Below the pieces are notes generated by a model. That model was given only the letters and a program-made list of their open reading frames with translations. It made no database searches and was not told where the DNA came from. A program made the position numbers and the translations under genes. Shown here in pieces: positions 11,841-11,850 of a stretch of 11,850 nt of DNA; positions within the stretch are counted from its first letter, which is position 1, and each line of letters opens with the position of its first letter. The stretch is from Clostridia bacterium (lineage in GTDB: Bacteria; Bacillota; Clostridia; Christensenellales; UBA1242). The stretch is taken from assembly GCA_017408305.1 (NCBI GenBank), contig JAFQUU010000045.1:1-11850 (forward strand). The letters are read 5' to 3'.

Positions 11841-11850
11841 GCAAGGCAAA

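Overview
The window looks like a chromosomal segment of a low-GC Bacillota, most likely a gut-type Clostridia-like lineage. The support is indirect: AT-rich spacers, TTGACA/TATAAT-type promoters, AGGAGG-type ribosome sites, a bacterial tmRNA, a spore-type collagen-like protein, SipW-type exported proteins and a phosphoketolase. I cannot name the genus from sequence alone.

Layout. 2-898: end of an unrecognised protein gene, sharing a terminator with the convergent gene 923-2044 (large exported protein with a SipW-type signal peptide). 2284-2453: a self-contained tRNA-Leu(AAG) unit. 2479-6264: three minus-strand genes, read right to left: a BclA-like collagen-repeat protein, a full-length but divergent phosphoketolase, and a second small SipW-type exported protein whose start overlaps the phosphoketolase stop by 14 nt. 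6287-6942: a tRNA-Lys(CTT) locus with one intact gene and three broken tRNA-derived pieces mixed with short hairpin repeats. 7120-8694: a lipoprotein made of two similar halves. 8840-9157: tRNA-Thr(GGT), then a perfect nested inverted-repeat figure containing an inverted copy of the tRNA 3' end. 9274-10182: an HSL-family esterase-like hydrolase with atypical codon use. 10200-10669: ssrA (tmRNA) encoding an unusually long tag. 10713-11734: two convergent unknown cytosolic proteins. 11807-11840: a strong terminator-like hairpin with no visible gene in front of it.

How it fits together. The coding part mixes surface or exported proteins (collagen-like, two SipW-type, lipoprotein) with one central carbon enzyme, and I see no single pathway. 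Leucine codon CTT is common in the lipoprotein gene and fits the local tRNA-Leu(AAG); the hydrolase uses no CTT at all.

The most unusual content is non-coding. Two 80-bp units about 450 bp apart each split a tRNA-Lys anticodon arm at the same place. They are 62/70 identical over their shared 3' part and carry a hairpin with a compensatory A-T to C-G change. Downstream of both tRNA-Lys and tRNA-Thr lies a 13-nt inverted copy of part of that same tRNA. Together these suggest a family of short structured elements tied to tRNA genes in this genome. I cannot say from one window whether they are mobile, transcribed or simply recombination debris.
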